Shown here: positions 9,956-18,523 of the stretch, piece by piece | How positions within the stretch are numbered: the first letter of the stretch is position 1 | How the letters are laid out: every line of letters starts with the position of its first letter | Assembly: GCA_044358015.1 (NCBI GenBank) | Contig: JBIKOO010000009.1 | Span: 1-54,541, forward strand | From: Casp-actino8 sp044358015 | GTDB taxonomy: Bacteria > Actinomycetota > Acidimicrobiia > Acidimicrobiales > Ilumatobacteraceae | DNA length: 54,541 nucleotides | Direction of reading: 5' to 3' | The notes under the pieces: model-generated | Told to the model about the DNA's origin: nothing | The model's input: the letters and a program-made list of their open reading frames with translations, nothing else | The model's database searches: none | Position numbers and translations under genes: made by a program

Positions 9956-9968
9956 GATCGTGCAGGTC

Positions 9969-10778
9969 ATGAAAAGTCTGAAACGAGTCTTTGATTCTCG
10001 CGAGCTGTTGTGGAATCTGACTCTCCGTGAACTCCGCACCAAGTATCGGCGCTCATTCTTAGGCTGGGCGTGGTCGATGCTCAACCCTTTGGCGACCGTC
10101 GCGATTTATTCGTTCGTTTTTGGTGTCCTCTTTGAGTCAAATGCTCCGGTTGGCGACCCCAGCGGTCTCAAGGGTTTTGCCTATTTCTTGTTGTGCGCCC
10201 TACTCCCCTGGAACTTCTTCTCTCTAGTAACCAACCTAGGCATGGGAGCTATCTCCGCTAACTCGGGCCTCGTGCGTCGTGTTGCGTTTCCACGTGAAGT
10301 CTTGGTATTCAGCAATGTTTTACACGCCTGCGTGCAGTTCTCCATTGAAATGGGACTCCTGGCCGTGGTCCTGCTAGTCGCCGGCAGCCCGTTCCTTCCG
10401 TGGTTGCCAGTTGTCATCTTGGTCAGCGTCATGCTGACGGTTTTTGCTTCTGGCTTTGCTCTGGCACTCAGCACACTTTCGGTGTATTTCAGGGACATCA
10501 CCTATTTGTGGACGATCTTCATTCAAGTTTGGTTCTTCTTGACCCCGGTTGTCTACGCACCAAGCGTTGTCCAGGATCGTGCGCCAGCATGGGCAAACGA
10601 TCTGTTGCGATTAAACCCGATGCGCGCCTTTGTCTCGACGTATCGCGACTTGCTGTACGATGCCAAAGCTCCATCACTCATTCGGCTAGGGGTGATGTTG
10701 CTATCGGCGATTCTCAGTCTCAGTATCGGTTGGTTCGTCTTCAATCGAATGGGCCGTCGACTCCCTGAAGAAGTATAA
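9969..10778 (+). CDS. wzm: ABC transporter permease for polysaccharide export (Wzm/TagG-like)
   Basis: A 269-residue ABC-2 type permease. The amphipathic N-terminus contains LTLRELRTKYRRSFLGWAW (about 17-35), the family signature, followed by about six hydrophobic helices. The start at 9969 is chosen over an upstream in-frame ATG at 9846, because conserved sequence begins there and the earlier start would overlap the upstream gene by 110 bases. With the ATPase encoded at 6524-7810 it should form an exporter that moves lipid-linked polysaccharide across the membrane. The stop codon lies inside the left arm of an inverted repeat. Confidence 0.92.
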   Translation: MKSLKRVFDSRELLWNLTLRELRTKYRRSFLGWAWSMLNPLATVAIYSFVFGVLFESNAPVGDPSGLKGFAYFLLCALLPWNFFSLVTNLGMGAISANSGLVRRVAFPREVLVFSNVLHACVQFSIEMGLLAVVLLVAGSPFLPWLPVVILVSVMLTVFASGFALALSTLSVYFRDITYLWTIFIQVWFFLTPVVYAPSVVQDRAPAWANDLLRLNPMRAFVSTYRDLLYDAKAPSLIRLGVMLLSAILSLSIGWFVFNRMGRRLPEEV

Positions 10779-10801
10779 AACTCCCAATTTCTATACTTCT
10801 T
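10768..10801. terminator. 10-bp inverted repeat at the end of the permease gene
   Basis: Perfect arms AAGAAGTATA and TATACTTCTT are separated by 14 bases; the left arm includes the TAA stop. The right arm runs directly into TTGACA (10800-10805), a consensus -35 box, but no convincing -10 lies 16-18 bases further. It may be a weak terminator or an operator for the next operon. Confidence 0.35.
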
Positions 10802-10894
10802 GACACACTAATGTCCTATTTTCACAGGCGCTTATGTGACTACGGGTAAACTCCGATTTTGCTATTTGGGAAATGAAAATTGGAGATCAGTAAC

Positions 10895-11248
10895 ATGACC
10901 GAACAAAAGGCGCATATCACCCGTCGCATCTCCCACGTTGATGTTGATACCGACTGGTCAGACACAGAAGCTCTCAAACTTGAAATTCTCAAGTTGCGCG
11001 ATGAACTGATCGGCGCAATCGTTCGCGAAGGCGAGCTAAGAGCACAACTTGAATCCATACAAGATAAGAGCCGCCTTGAATCGGAACACCGGGCTTTCAA
11101 AAACCATGAGAACCTTTTGGCATATAATGACAGCCTCGAGAAAGAACTCGATGCCATTCTTGCTTCTCGCACATGGCGTATCGGACGTTTCTTCATGAAA
11201 CCTACAGGCCTTGCGAAAGCTGTCATACGCACTCGGGGTCATGGATGA
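10895..11248 (+). CDS. Small coiled-coil protein, coupled to the following glycosyltransferase
   Basis: A 117-residue protein with no catalytic domain. Residues about 25-85 are heptad-rich (TEALKLEILKLRDELIGAIV and onward) and end in the motif ILASRTWRIGRFFMKP. That end motif is usually found at the N- or C-terminal coiled-coil extension of bacterial glycosyltransferases, not alone. The ATG at 10895 is chosen over a TTG at 10880 because GGAG lies 9 bases upstream. Its stop overlaps the next start as ATGA, so the two are coupled and may act as one split enzyme. The sulfotransferase at 45216-46316 ends in a similar motif. Confidence 0.7.
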   Translation: MTEQKAHITRRISHVDVDTDWSDTEALKLEILKLRDELIGAIVREGELRAQLESIQDKSRLESEHRAFKNHENLLAYNDSLEKELDAILASRTWRIGRFFMKPTGLAKAVIRTRGHG

Positions 11249-12861
11249 CCTCGGTTCCCTTCTTTTCAATCGTCACTCCAGTCTTCAATCCACCAGTTGA
11301 CGCGTTTCGCGAGTGCATAGCATCAGTTTCCCAGCAAACTTGCAATGACTGGGAGTGGATTTTGGTTGACGACGGCAGTAACGATCCCGAAATCATCCAG
11401 GTTCTGGACTTCATTGAGATGAACCCTCAAGTCACAGTGATTCGCCGCGAAAACAACGGCGGCATTGTGGCTGCTTCCAACGATGGATTCAATGCTGTCC
11501 GCGGGGAATTTATTGGCCTGCTCGACCATGATGATCTATTGACCGCGGATGCATTAGAGACAGTCCAAAAGCTTCTGATTGAAAATTCGGATGTCGATTA
11601 CGTCTACTCAGACGAAGACAAGGTCAATGAAGAAGGTCATTTCTTTGGCCATTTTAGTAAGCCTCGATTTTCGCCCGAGCGCCTTCGTGGACAAAACTAC
11701 TGCTGTCACTTTTCGGTCATACGCACCTCATTAGCGCAACAGCTCGGCGGATTTCGCGAGGGGTTTGATGGCTCCCAGGACTACGACCTATTCCTACGAA
11801 TCACCGAGCAAGCCCGCGCTATCGCTCACATCCCGAAAGTTCTCTATCACTGGCGATCAATCAAAGGTTCAGCTTCGCTCGACGCTGAAGCAAAACCCTA
11901 TGCGCTGATCGCCGCACAAAAAGCGGTTCAGGAACATCTGGACAGAGTCGGAATCCCAGGGACTGTTGAAACGACACCCGAGTACTACCTAAAAACAATT
12001 CGTACCCTCACTCAGCGCCCGCGAGTGAGCATCATCATTCCTACTTGCGGAACCGAAAAACGGGTGTGGGGTCGCGACATGGTGCTCGTTGAAACTGCAG
12101 TTGCCAGCATCGTCCAAAGGTCTACTTATAACGATTATGAAATCATTGTGGTGTACGACAGTCACACGCCAGATGAGGTACTCACACGGTTATCCAAGAT
12201 CGCCGGTTCACGTTTAGTGCTCGCCGAGTACACCAAGCCATTTAACTTTTCCGAAAAAATCAACCTCGGTGCAGTTGGGGCAACTGGCGACGTATTGATT
12301 CTGCTTAATGACGATACCCAGATTCATTCACCCGATTGGATTGAGGGTTTGATCTGCTTCCTCGAGCAATCTGATGTTGGCATGGTTGGACCCAAACTTT
12401 TATTGGAAGATATGCGTATCCAAAGTGCGGGTCATTATTACAAAAATGGTGCACACAACGGAGCCAGCGGATACTCGTATCAGGAAGCCGGTCCTTTCTC
12501 AGTCTTGACAATCCCATCTGAACGTTCAGGGCTCACCATGGCCTGCGTGGCGATCCGGCGCAAAGTGTTTGAACTTCTTGGCGGTTTGTGTTCCGAATTC
12601 CCTGGCGCATACAACGACGTTGACTTTGGAAACAAATTGAATTTGTTTGGCTATCGGATGATTTGGACGCCACACGTTGAAGTCTTCCATTTTGAATCAC
12701 TGTCACGTGACCCCAAAGTAAGCGCTCCCGAGACACTCCGAATTGAAAATCGTTGGCGTTCAGTGCTCCTGTCTGAAGATGAATACTTGCCAGAATTTGA
12801 ATCCGGCTTAGTCGGAATTCAGCAACCAACTCCGTTTGCCCGTAATCGCTACGCTGTGTGA
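11245..12861 (+). CDS. Tandem-domain glycosyltransferase family 2
   Basis: A 538-residue protein with two GT2 modules. The first starts with FFSIVTPVFNPP, has WILVDDGSNDPEI and GLLDHDDLL (DxD), and ends near residue 250. The second begins at PRVSIIIPTCGT (about 257), with FNFSEKINLGA and ILLNDDTQIHSPDW (about 350-363). Such tandem GT2 proteins extend or cap surface glycans with two linkages. The ATG at 11245 overlaps the stop of the coiled-coil ORF; the frame is open further upstream, but those residues overlap that ORF and are not GT-like. No membrane segments are seen. Confidence 0.88.
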   Translation: MTSVPFFSIVTPVFNPPVDAFRECIASVSQQTCNDWEWILVDDGSNDPEIIQVLDFIEMNPQVTVIRRENNGGIVAASNDGFNAVRGEFIGLLDHDDLLTADALETVQKLLIENSDVDYVYSDEDKVNEEGHFFGHFSKPRFSPERLRGQNYCCHFSVIRTSLAQQLGGFREGFDGSQDYDLFLRITEQARAIAHIPKVLYHWRSIKGSASLDAEAKPYALIAAQKAVQEHLDRVGIPGTVETTPEYYLKTIRTLTQRPRVSIIIPTCGTEKRVWGRDMVLVETAVASIVQRSTYNDYEIIVVYDSHTPDEVLTRLSKIAGSRLVLAEYTKPFNFSEKINLGAVGATGDVLILLNDDTQIHSPDWIEGLICFLEQSDVGMVGPKLLLEDMRIQSAGHYYKNGAHNGASGYSYQEAGPFSVLTIPSERSGLTMACVAIRRKVFELLGGLCSEFPGAYNDVDFGNKLNLFGYRMIWTPHVEVFHFESLSRDPKVSAPETLRIENRWRSVLLSEDEYLPEFESGLVGIQQPTPFARNRYAV

Positions 12862-12862
12862 T

Positions 12863-13231
12863 ATGTCTCCGGAAATTCTGCAAGGAATAGCGACTGGTTG
12901 CCTTGCTCTTTTTGGGGGGACGTTCGTCTTAATCCTTGCCAGACGACAGATGCTCTCTTTTCGCTATGCCGCGGGTTGGCTCGTGCTACTCACCTTGACT
13001 GCACTCTCGGGCATCCTCATCCCGCTGACCCGCCCTCTGGCTAAGTCCCTCAGCACCACTCCGGGTGTCCTTGTTTCAGGATTGGCAATCTTGATACTTG
13101 TCCTGATCTGTATCCAACTTTCGGTGAGCATTTCGGGGCTACAAAAACAGATACAGCGACTAGCTGAAGAACTGGCTCTCCATGAAGTTGAGACTAACGA
13201 GCGTGAGCATTTGCGAGATTTTGATGAGTAA
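12863..13231 (+). CDS. DUF2304 family small membrane protein
   Basis: A 122-residue protein with three hydrophobic segments (about 5-20, 33-53 and 65-85) and a charged coiled-coil tail (SGLQKQIQRLAEELALHE). This layout matches DUF2304 proteins, which almost always lie next to a polyprenyl-phosphate GT2 gene and are thought to help it at the membrane. Here the next gene is exactly such a GT2 and overlaps this gene by 8 bases. The ATG at 12863 is preferred because the hydrophobic pattern starts there. It follows the tandem GT by one base. Confidence 0.75.
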   Translation: MSPEILQGIATGCLALFGGTFVLILARRQMLSFRYAAGWLVLLTLTALSGILIPLTRPLAKSLSTTPGVLVSGLAILILVLICIQLSVSISGLQKQIQRLAEELALHEVETNEREHLRDFDE

Positions 13232-13946
13232 GCAGGTTTTGGTTGTAGTTCCCGCTTGGAATGAACAAGTATCAATCGCAAAAGTCATCGGAGACCTACA
13301 AATGCATGGGTTCGACGTGCTGGTCGTTGACGATGGGTCAAACGACAATACCTATGCTGTCGCACGACAAGCAGGAGCAACAACAATTCGACTTCCTTTT
13401 AACTTGGGGGTAGGAGCTGCGCTCAGATGCGGCTTTAAATATGCGGTTCAACATGGATATCAGGCAGTCGTTCAGTGTGATGCTGATGGACAACATCCGG
13501 TCGACCACATCGAAGCACTTATCGCTACAGCAATCCAAGAAAATTCTCATATGGTTATTGGTTCTCGTTTTCTAGATGGTGCTGGGAAAATGGAACTGTC
13601 CCTCACTCGCCGTTTCGCTATGCGAATTCTTGGCAGGTCCGCCTCACGTGCTTGCAAAACACCGATAACCGACGCCACTTCGGGATTTCGAGTGATCTAC
13701 ACGCCGTTGCTTAACGAACTTGCCGAGAAACTACCCCCTTATTACTTGGGCGACACCTACGAAGCTTTGGTTTCTTCTGGGCGAGCTGGTTATCGAATCA
13801 TAGAAATTCCTGCACCGCTCATGGAGCGCGAGCACGGAAAGTCATCGGCTCGCCCCATTAAGGCTGCACGACTTACAGTTAAGGCGATTTTGAGTGCCGT
13901 TCTACATGTCCATCATAAACTCAATGGACCAACGATTATCAAGTAG
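13224..13946 (+). CDS. Glycosyltransferase family 2 (dolichol-phosphate mannosyltransferase-like)
   Basis: A 240-residue GT2. VLVVVPAWNEQVSIAKVI lies at the N-terminus, then VLVVDDGSNDNT, then VVQCDADGQHP (about 87-97, DxD) and later DATSGFRVI. This is the polyprenyl-phosphate glycosyltransferase signature. It is paired with the upstream DUF2304 protein, a common two-gene unit. It probably loads a sugar on polyprenyl phosphate for a GT-C enzyme such as that encoded at 13947-15245, whose stop codon directly abuts this stop on the other strand with no gap. Confidence 0.88.
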   Translation: MSKQVLVVVPAWNEQVSIAKVIGDLQMHGFDVLVVDDGSNDNTYAVARQAGATTIRLPFNLGVGAALRCGFKYAVQHGYQAVVQCDADGQHPVDHIEALIATAIQENSHMVIGSRFLDGAGKMELSLTRRFAMRILGRSASRACKTPITDATSGFRVIYTPLLNELAEKLPPYYLGDTYEALVSSGRAGYRIIEIPAPLMEREHGKSSARPIKAARLTVKAILSAVLHVHHKLNGPTIIK

Positions 13947-15245
13947 TTAAGTCAACCCAAACGGTGTCAAGTTAAAGCAAAATAGATAGGTAGACGCCGC
14001 CAACATCAAAACTGTGTAACTCACAGCACGCGATTTCAATACATGTGGTATCAGTGCAAATCCAAATAGCACAAGTGAAATCCCATAACGTGCCGGCACT
14101 GGGGCTACCGCCATTCGCTGCATATAGAGCGAATATCCGATCCCAACGATGAGAAGTGCTATCGCGCTATTTCTGATGTGGCCAGCTAATCCACAGACCA
14201 AAGCCCCTAGACCCGCTAACAAAAAATAGCTCCAGGACTCAGACAAAAAGGATTCAACTGGCCCAATAAATTGATACCTATCGACCGAATGAGGAATAAA
14301 TCGCCAAATTGATTCCATAATTGCCGAACGTGTCCATGGCATGTCGATCAGTGTTTGCCCAGCCGACGCGTTGACAGAATTGTCCCAACTGATGGTTCGT
14401 CGGTTCTGAATAAACCCCCAAATTTTATAGCTGATGAACGTGCTGGACGAAGCCAACACGAATAGGAGAATTTTTCGCCATTGATTTCTGAAATTGGCTC
14501 CACCACGTTGTATTTCGTCAATTACCCAAATCGATCCAATAATTACCACTATCGGTGAAAATTGTGGAACTGTCAGTGAAGCAATTACCGCATAGGCGAA
14601 AAGAATCAATGCGCTCTTTCGGAAAGACCAAATGTTCTGTTCTCTTAATTGATCTGCCAATAATCCCGACCCGAGCAACAGTGGGATCATTGCATGGGGC
14701 GTAATGAATGAAGCGTGAAAAAATGCAAAAGGCAAACTTGAAATGATCAAAGAAATTGCAAGAACAGCCGATTTCCTCAAATTACGCTTCAATGATGCAT
14801 AGGCGATCAATGTGACTCCCATAGACCAGAGAAGCGCTGTGAACAGTCGAGAATAGGCAATCGGGTGCGAATCAAAAAGCATGGGAATCTTGAGCATTAT
14901 CGCAACAGCCGAGTAATAAACGGGCGGCCATCCAGATGCGCTATTCGTACCACCTTCTGGATACCGAAATGGTTCAGCAATCTGCCCACAGGGCACATCA
15001 GTCGTTGCCCCGAATGGATAGACGGGTTTACATGAAAAACCTTCCCTAGCCCAAGTATTCAATGCATCACCAGGTCGAGGCAGGTGACCGTCGTAGACAT
15101 ACTGAATATAAGACAGGTGGTACATCTCATCCCATGGGGAGATTTGTTCGGACATACTTTTTGATGCCAAACTTGAAAACGACAACAGCAATACTGCTAC
15201 TAAAAAAAACGCATTAATGGATTTTGGTTTTGCCAATACGTTCAT
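13947..15245 (-). CDS. GT-C-like polytopic membrane protein, putative glycosyltransferase
   Basis: A 432-residue protein with about ten hydrophobic segments. An N-terminal signal-anchor (about 11-28) is followed by a loop holding SPWDEMYHLSYIQYV (about 37-51). An acidic residue next to an aromatic in the first external loop is the usual catalytic feature of GT-C enzymes. A disulfide-ready loop (Cys72, Cys85) and GWPPVYYS follow, resembling DUF2142-type proteins. A glycosyltransferase role is inferred from fold and neighbours; the donor is probably a polyprenyl-phosphate sugar. It overlaps the upstream GT2 gene by four bases. The coding sequence is visibly richer in A and T than the genes at both window ends. 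Confidence 0.65.
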   Translation of the reverse strand: MNVLAKPKSINAFFLVAVLLLSFSSLASKSMSEQISPWDEMYHLSYIQYVYDGHLPRPGDALNTWAREGFSCKPVYPFGATTDVPCGQIAEPFRYPEGGTNSASGWPPVYYSAVAIMLKIPMLFDSHPIAYSRLFTALLWSMGVTLIAYASLKRNLRKSAVLAISLIISSLPFAFFHASFITPHAMIPLLLGSGLLADQLREQNIWSFRKSALILFAYAVIASLTVPQFSPIVVIIGSIWVIDEIQRGGANFRNQWRKILLFVLASSSTFISYKIWGFIQNRRTISWDNSVNASAGQTLIDMPWTRSAIMESIWRFIPHSVDRYQFIGPVESFLSESWSYFLLAGLGALVCGLAGHIRNSAIALLIVGIGYSLYMQRMAVAPVPARYGISLVLFGFALIPHVLKSRAVSYTVLMLAASTYLFCFNLTPFGLT

Positions 15246-16015
15246 TGTGAGCTAACTCTCTTTGAAACTCTCGTGCCAGCAAACAGAATGATCTTTCTCA
15301 ATAAAGGTTCCCAAACAACGCTTGCTTGCTTAACCCCTTGCGGCAGGTGCTGACGACGAACCTTGCTTGCTTCATCAACTGAACCTTGGCGCGAACCAAC
15401 AGACAAAGATCCCTCATGCCAACGAAACTCCGCCAACGGTTCACTCAGAAACCCAAACTTTCCCACTTTCCTCAATTTCAAGAAGAGATCGAGATCAAAG
15501 GCCCATTTCAAGCCTTCATCCAACCCACCGACTTGTTCAAATGAAGATCGTCTAAATAGTGACCCAGGTTGAGGAATCAACTGTGGTCCACACAACATCA
15601 ATAACTCGGTCCATTTTCCACTTTTGTTTAACCAAAGCCGTTGACCAGTTGCATCAATGTATTGACATTGACCAAAAACAAACGCCGCATCGGAATTCGT
15701 CTCCAAGTACATAGAAACCTTTTGAAGCGACCCTTGAACCAACCGATCGTCGTCTCCAAGCCAAGTTGAGTACTGAACTTTTGTTGGCAGACAGTTGATT
15801 CCGGTGTTGATCGCGTGAGCTAAACCACGGCAAGGATCATCAACAATTGAATCAACTTTGCCCGTCAATGCGTGATCAATCGCACTTGTCCGTTGTGGTC
15901 GAACCACAGAAATATGAGCCACACCCGCTTGACGAATTGAGAGGATCGACTCTTCTAGATATTCGGGCCGGTCGCCCAAAGTGGGAATCACCACACCTAT
16001 CAGTTTGTCGTCCAC
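15242..16015 (-). CDS. Glycosyltransferase family 2
   Basis: A GT2 protein of 257 residues from the chosen start. LIGVVIPTLGDRPEYL opens the fold, then YSTWLGDDDRLV (DxD), GQCQYIDATG, and the acceptor segment GGLDEGLKWAFDLDLFLKL. The GTG at 16015 is preferred because GAAGGAG lies six bases upstream. The upstream in-frame ATG at 16054 would overlap the divergent aminotransferase start base for base. The C-terminal part after about residue 215 is basic and lacks known domains. It is translationally coupled to the GT-C gene downstream. Confidence 0.82.
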   Translation of the reverse strand: MDDKLIGVVIPTLGDRPEYLEESILSIRQAGVAHISVVRPQRTSAIDHALTGKVDSIVDDPCRGLAHAINTGINCLPTKVQYSTWLGDDDRLVQGSLQKVSMYLETNSDAAFVFGQCQYIDATGQRLWLNKSGKWTELLMLCGPQLIPQPGSLFRRSSFEQVGGLDEGLKWAFDLDLFLKLRKVGKFGFLSEPLAEFRWHEGSLSVGSRQGSVDEASKVRRQHLPQGVKQASVVWEPLLRKIILFAGTRVSKRVSSQ

Positions 16016-16052
16016 GCTTACTCCTTCAACCCACACACTAAAGTAGTCCAAC

Positions 16053-17153
16053 ATGGCCCAGGTTCCTTTGAATGACCTATCGCGAGTAGATCCCCTGATT
16101 CAAGAGCAGGTTCTTGGCGATATTGCTGAAATTCTTCGTTCTGGTTCGTTCCTAAAGGGTCAATTTACTCAGGCATTTGAGTCCCAGTTGAGCCTGATGT
16201 TCGACAGTTCATCGTTTACTAGTGTCGCGAATGGTACTGATGCTCTTTTCATTGCTCTATCTGCACTCGGAGTTGGACCAGGCACGAAAGTTGCCACAGT
16301 CGCCAACGCTGGCGGCTACACCACTGGGGCCACTCTCCGACTCGGAGCCGTACCAGTATTCATTGATGTAAACCCAAACACAGCTCAGATGTCTTCCAGC
16401 GCACTGCGCACACAGTTGCATTCAGACCAGCAGGTTGCGGTCGTAGTCGTCACCCACCTATACGGCCTCATCGGAGAGATCGCCGAAATTGCAAAGGTAT
16501 GTCAAGAGTTCGATATCCCATTAGTTGAAGATTGTGCCCAATCATTCGGGGCATCACTTGAAGGAAAACTTGCTGGCACATTTGGTGACGCTGCAACTTT
16601 TAGTTTCTATCCAACCAAGAACCTAGGGGCATTCGGTGACGCCGGTGCAATAGCGACTCGAGACATAGAAGTTGCTCAAAAGGTTCAATCCATTGCTCAA
16701 TACGGTTGGGGAACCCGATATTCAGTAGAACTACCAAATGGGGTGAATTCACGCATCGATGAAATGCAAGCCGCGGCGCTAGTTCGGCAACTGCCGCTGA
16801 TTCAAAGAAACAACGATATTCGTCGAGGCATTGTTCACAAATACAGTCAAACATTAACAAATACACGAAAAATGATCATGCACGATGATGAGCGTTTTGT
16901 AGGCCACTTGGCCATCATGTTGACTGATTCACGAGAATCAGATAGGTCACTACTTGCATCACTGGGTATTGCGACAGGAGTTCACTATCCCATCGCCGAT
17001 TACGAACAACCGGCCTGGAGAAAAACTCTCGGGAACGTGCAACTTCCGAATACTGACAAACTCCAACAACAAATTCTGACCTTGCCTTGTTTTCCTAGTA
17101 TGACTTCGTCTGAGATTAATCAGGTAGTCGCTGCTATCGCTCAACTAGATTAG
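16053..17153 (+). CDS. DegT/DnrJ/EryC1/StrS-family sugar aminotransferase (3-amino-3,6-dideoxyhexose type)
   Basis: A 366-residue PLP enzyme. The PLP aspartate and glutamine lie in VEDCAQSFGA (Asp160, Gln163) and the Schiff-base lysine in SFYPTKNLGAFGDAGA (Lys189). The sequence resembles QdtB/FdtB, which aminate the 3-keto group of dTDP-3-keto-6-deoxyhexoses using glutamate. The neighbouring convergent gene encodes the matching 3,4-ketoisomerase, which supports this. No close ribosome site is visible, so a leaderless message is possible. No acetyltransferase (QdtC/FdtC) or RmlA/RmlB gene lies in the window, so the earlier and later steps must be encoded elsewhere or the free amine is used. 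Confidence 0.88.
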   Translation: MAQVPLNDLSRVDPLIQEQVLGDIAEILRSGSFLKGQFTQAFESQLSLMFDSSSFTSVANGTDALFIALSALGVGPGTKVATVANAGGYTTGATLRLGAVPVFIDVNPNTAQMSSSALRTQLHSDQQVAVVVVTHLYGLIGEIAEIAKVCQEFDIPLVEDCAQSFGASLEGKLAGTFGDAATFSFYPTKNLGAFGDAGAIATRDIEVAQKVQSIAQYGWGTRYSVELPNGVNSRIDEMQAAALVRQLPLIQRNNDIRRGIVHKYSQTLTNTRKMIMHDDERFVGHLAIMLTDSRESDRSLLASLGIATGVHYPIADYEQPAWRKTLGNVQLPNTDKLQQQILTLPCFPSMTSSEINQVVAAIAQLD

Positions 17154-17545
17154 TCCGATAAATCTGCGGGGTCATCAATGTACTCCGCGCGGTCATACGG
17201 CAAACTTGCCAAGATCCCGAGAACTGTTCCTGTAGCAAAATTGTTAAGTTGCAACCAATGACGTGGCGGGATGTTAAGCCAGCCGCCGGTTTCAAGACTC
17301 CACTCTTCCCTTTCACCAAGTTGATTGATAGTTAGTGCGCCAATTGAACCCTGCTGCACAAATACAAGTTGTTCGCATTCACGGTGGCCATGATTTGCTC
17401 GAGTTTCATCTTCTGCAACACCAAAAATCCAAAAAATTCTTTGAGGTACAAACGGAATACTCCCAAATTCAACAACACCAAGTGACCCGCGAGGATCAAT
17501 GAAAACAGGAAATTTTCCTTGTGATGGCTTCTTTTGACTAGTCAT
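17150..17545 (-). CDS. QdtA/FdtA-type dTDP-sugar 3,4-ketoisomerase (WxcM-like cupin)
   Basis: A 131-residue single-domain cupin. It has the family opening DPRGSLGVVEF, the metal-free catalytic strand RANHGHRECEQ with two histidines, and GWLNIPPRHWLQL. These enzymes turn dTDP-4-keto-6-deoxyglucose into the 3-keto sugar that the DegT enzyme next door aminates. ATG at 17545 is preferred over TTG at 17560, and begins one base after the stop of the GT8 gene. The last four bases overlap the convergent aminotransferase gene. Glucose versus galactose configuration (QdtA versus FdtA) cannot be settled from sequence. Confidence 0.82.
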   Translation of the reverse strand: MTSQKKPSQGKFPVFIDPRGSLGVVEFGSIPFVPQRIFWIFGVAEDETRANHGHRECEQLVFVQQGSIGALTINQLGEREEWSLETGGWLNIPPRHWLQLNNFATGTVLGILASLPYDRAEYIDDPADLSD

Positions 17546-17546
17546 T

Positions 17547-18503
17547 TCAGCGTTTCTCAACTTTGACGATTTTTAGCTTTGTCATTTTGCTCGCACGATC
17601 ATCAAGCACCGACATTTTGGCAATTTTCGCGGCGAAGCCTCGTGCCCAACTCATTGCATCAAGCTTCTTTCGCCATTTGTTATCACACTCGTCCGCAAGA
17701 TCGGTCCACAATTTTCGTGCGGGATGAGTTGAACCGAAACACCATGGCTTACCCAAGAACGATCGATGAAAGTGGACAACTATGGGATCAACAATTGATT
17801 CCTCAATATCATCCAGTGACTCGACTAAATCAACAGTTCGTAACAATTTCATGATGTGATATGGCATTGAGTTAAAAGCTGGCCGAAGCAGATCAAATTC
17901 ACCCCGAAGCGCCAAGTTGATCGCATCTTGATCGACGCACGGTAGATCGTATTTTTCAAGGAAGTCCAGGGTTCGTTCGGTAAGTCGTTCGCTGTTCCAA
18001 CGATCTACGTCGATAAGTAAAGCACCCGTGTTGAGGTACGGAAGCCGAGGATTGATTTTCTCTTCACGCCACGGACGCCACATTGATGGTCCGCCAACCA
18101 TTGCTACGTGCGCATCAATGACGGAGCCAACGGCATACTTCATAGACATCGCAAACAAGTCACCCAGGTCTCGGCGCACAACCATGTCGGCATCAAAATA
18201 AGCGGCACGTACGCCGGTCGGCAATTCAGATTGGGGTGCCAGTACGTTGTAAGCAGTTGCCAAAGGGAATCCATTAGTTAAGCGAATGGATTGATGTCTT
18301 GCGGGATCAACGTCTCTAACTTCAACTGTCAAGTGATTGAATGCATGTGTAGCGAGATCTTTTCGCTGACTATCTGTCCACCCTGAGCCGAAGACCAACA
18401 AATGAGTCGCCCCATTTTGCGTGTAACTCAAAGAGCGCAGAAACACTTTTGCCTGGAGCAAATAGTTTGAGTCAGCAGCGGTATAAACCAAACGCGAAGT
18501 CAT
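17547..18503 (-). CDS. Glycosyltransferase family 8
   Basis: A 318-residue retaining glycosyltransferase of the GT8 type (glycogenin/LgtC fold). The metal motif is YFDADMVV (Asp104, Asp106), and LNTGALLIDVDRW (about 156-168) and DQDAINLAL follow as expected. HFHRSFLGKPW near residue 255 matches the C-terminal His/Lys donor-binding region (usually HxxGxxKPW). GT8 enzymes usually transfer galactose or glucose from the UDP-sugar; galE and ugd genes in this locus can provide UDP-hexoses. It is immediately upstream of the ketoisomerase gene in one operon. Confidence 0.88.
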   Translation of the reverse strand: MTSRLVYTAADSNYLLQAKVFLRSLSYTQNGATHLLVFGSGWTDSQRKDLATHAFNHLTVEVRDVDPARHQSIRLTNGFPLATAYNVLAPQSELPTGVRAAYFDADMVVRRDLGDLFAMSMKYAVGSVIDAHVAMVGGPSMWRPWREEKINPRLPYLNTGALLIDVDRWNSERLTERTLDFLEKYDLPCVDQDAINLALRGEFDLLRPAFNSMPYHIMKLLRTVDLVESLDDIEESIVDPIVVHFHRSFLGKPWCFGSTHPARKLWTDLADECDNKWRKKLDAMSWARGFAAKIAKMSVLDDRASKMTKLKIVKVEKR

Positions 18504-18523
18504 TAGTTGCCAATCTACAAAGT

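Noticed and set aside
9846..9968. Upstream in-frame ATG for the ABC permease
   Set aside because: The extra 41 residues overlap the preceding glycosyltransferase gene and have no family resemblance.
10800..10828. TTGACA box as promoter of the coiled-coil/GT operon
   Set aside because: No -10-like hexamer is found 16-18 bases downstream, so it is reported only inside the inverted-repeat entry.
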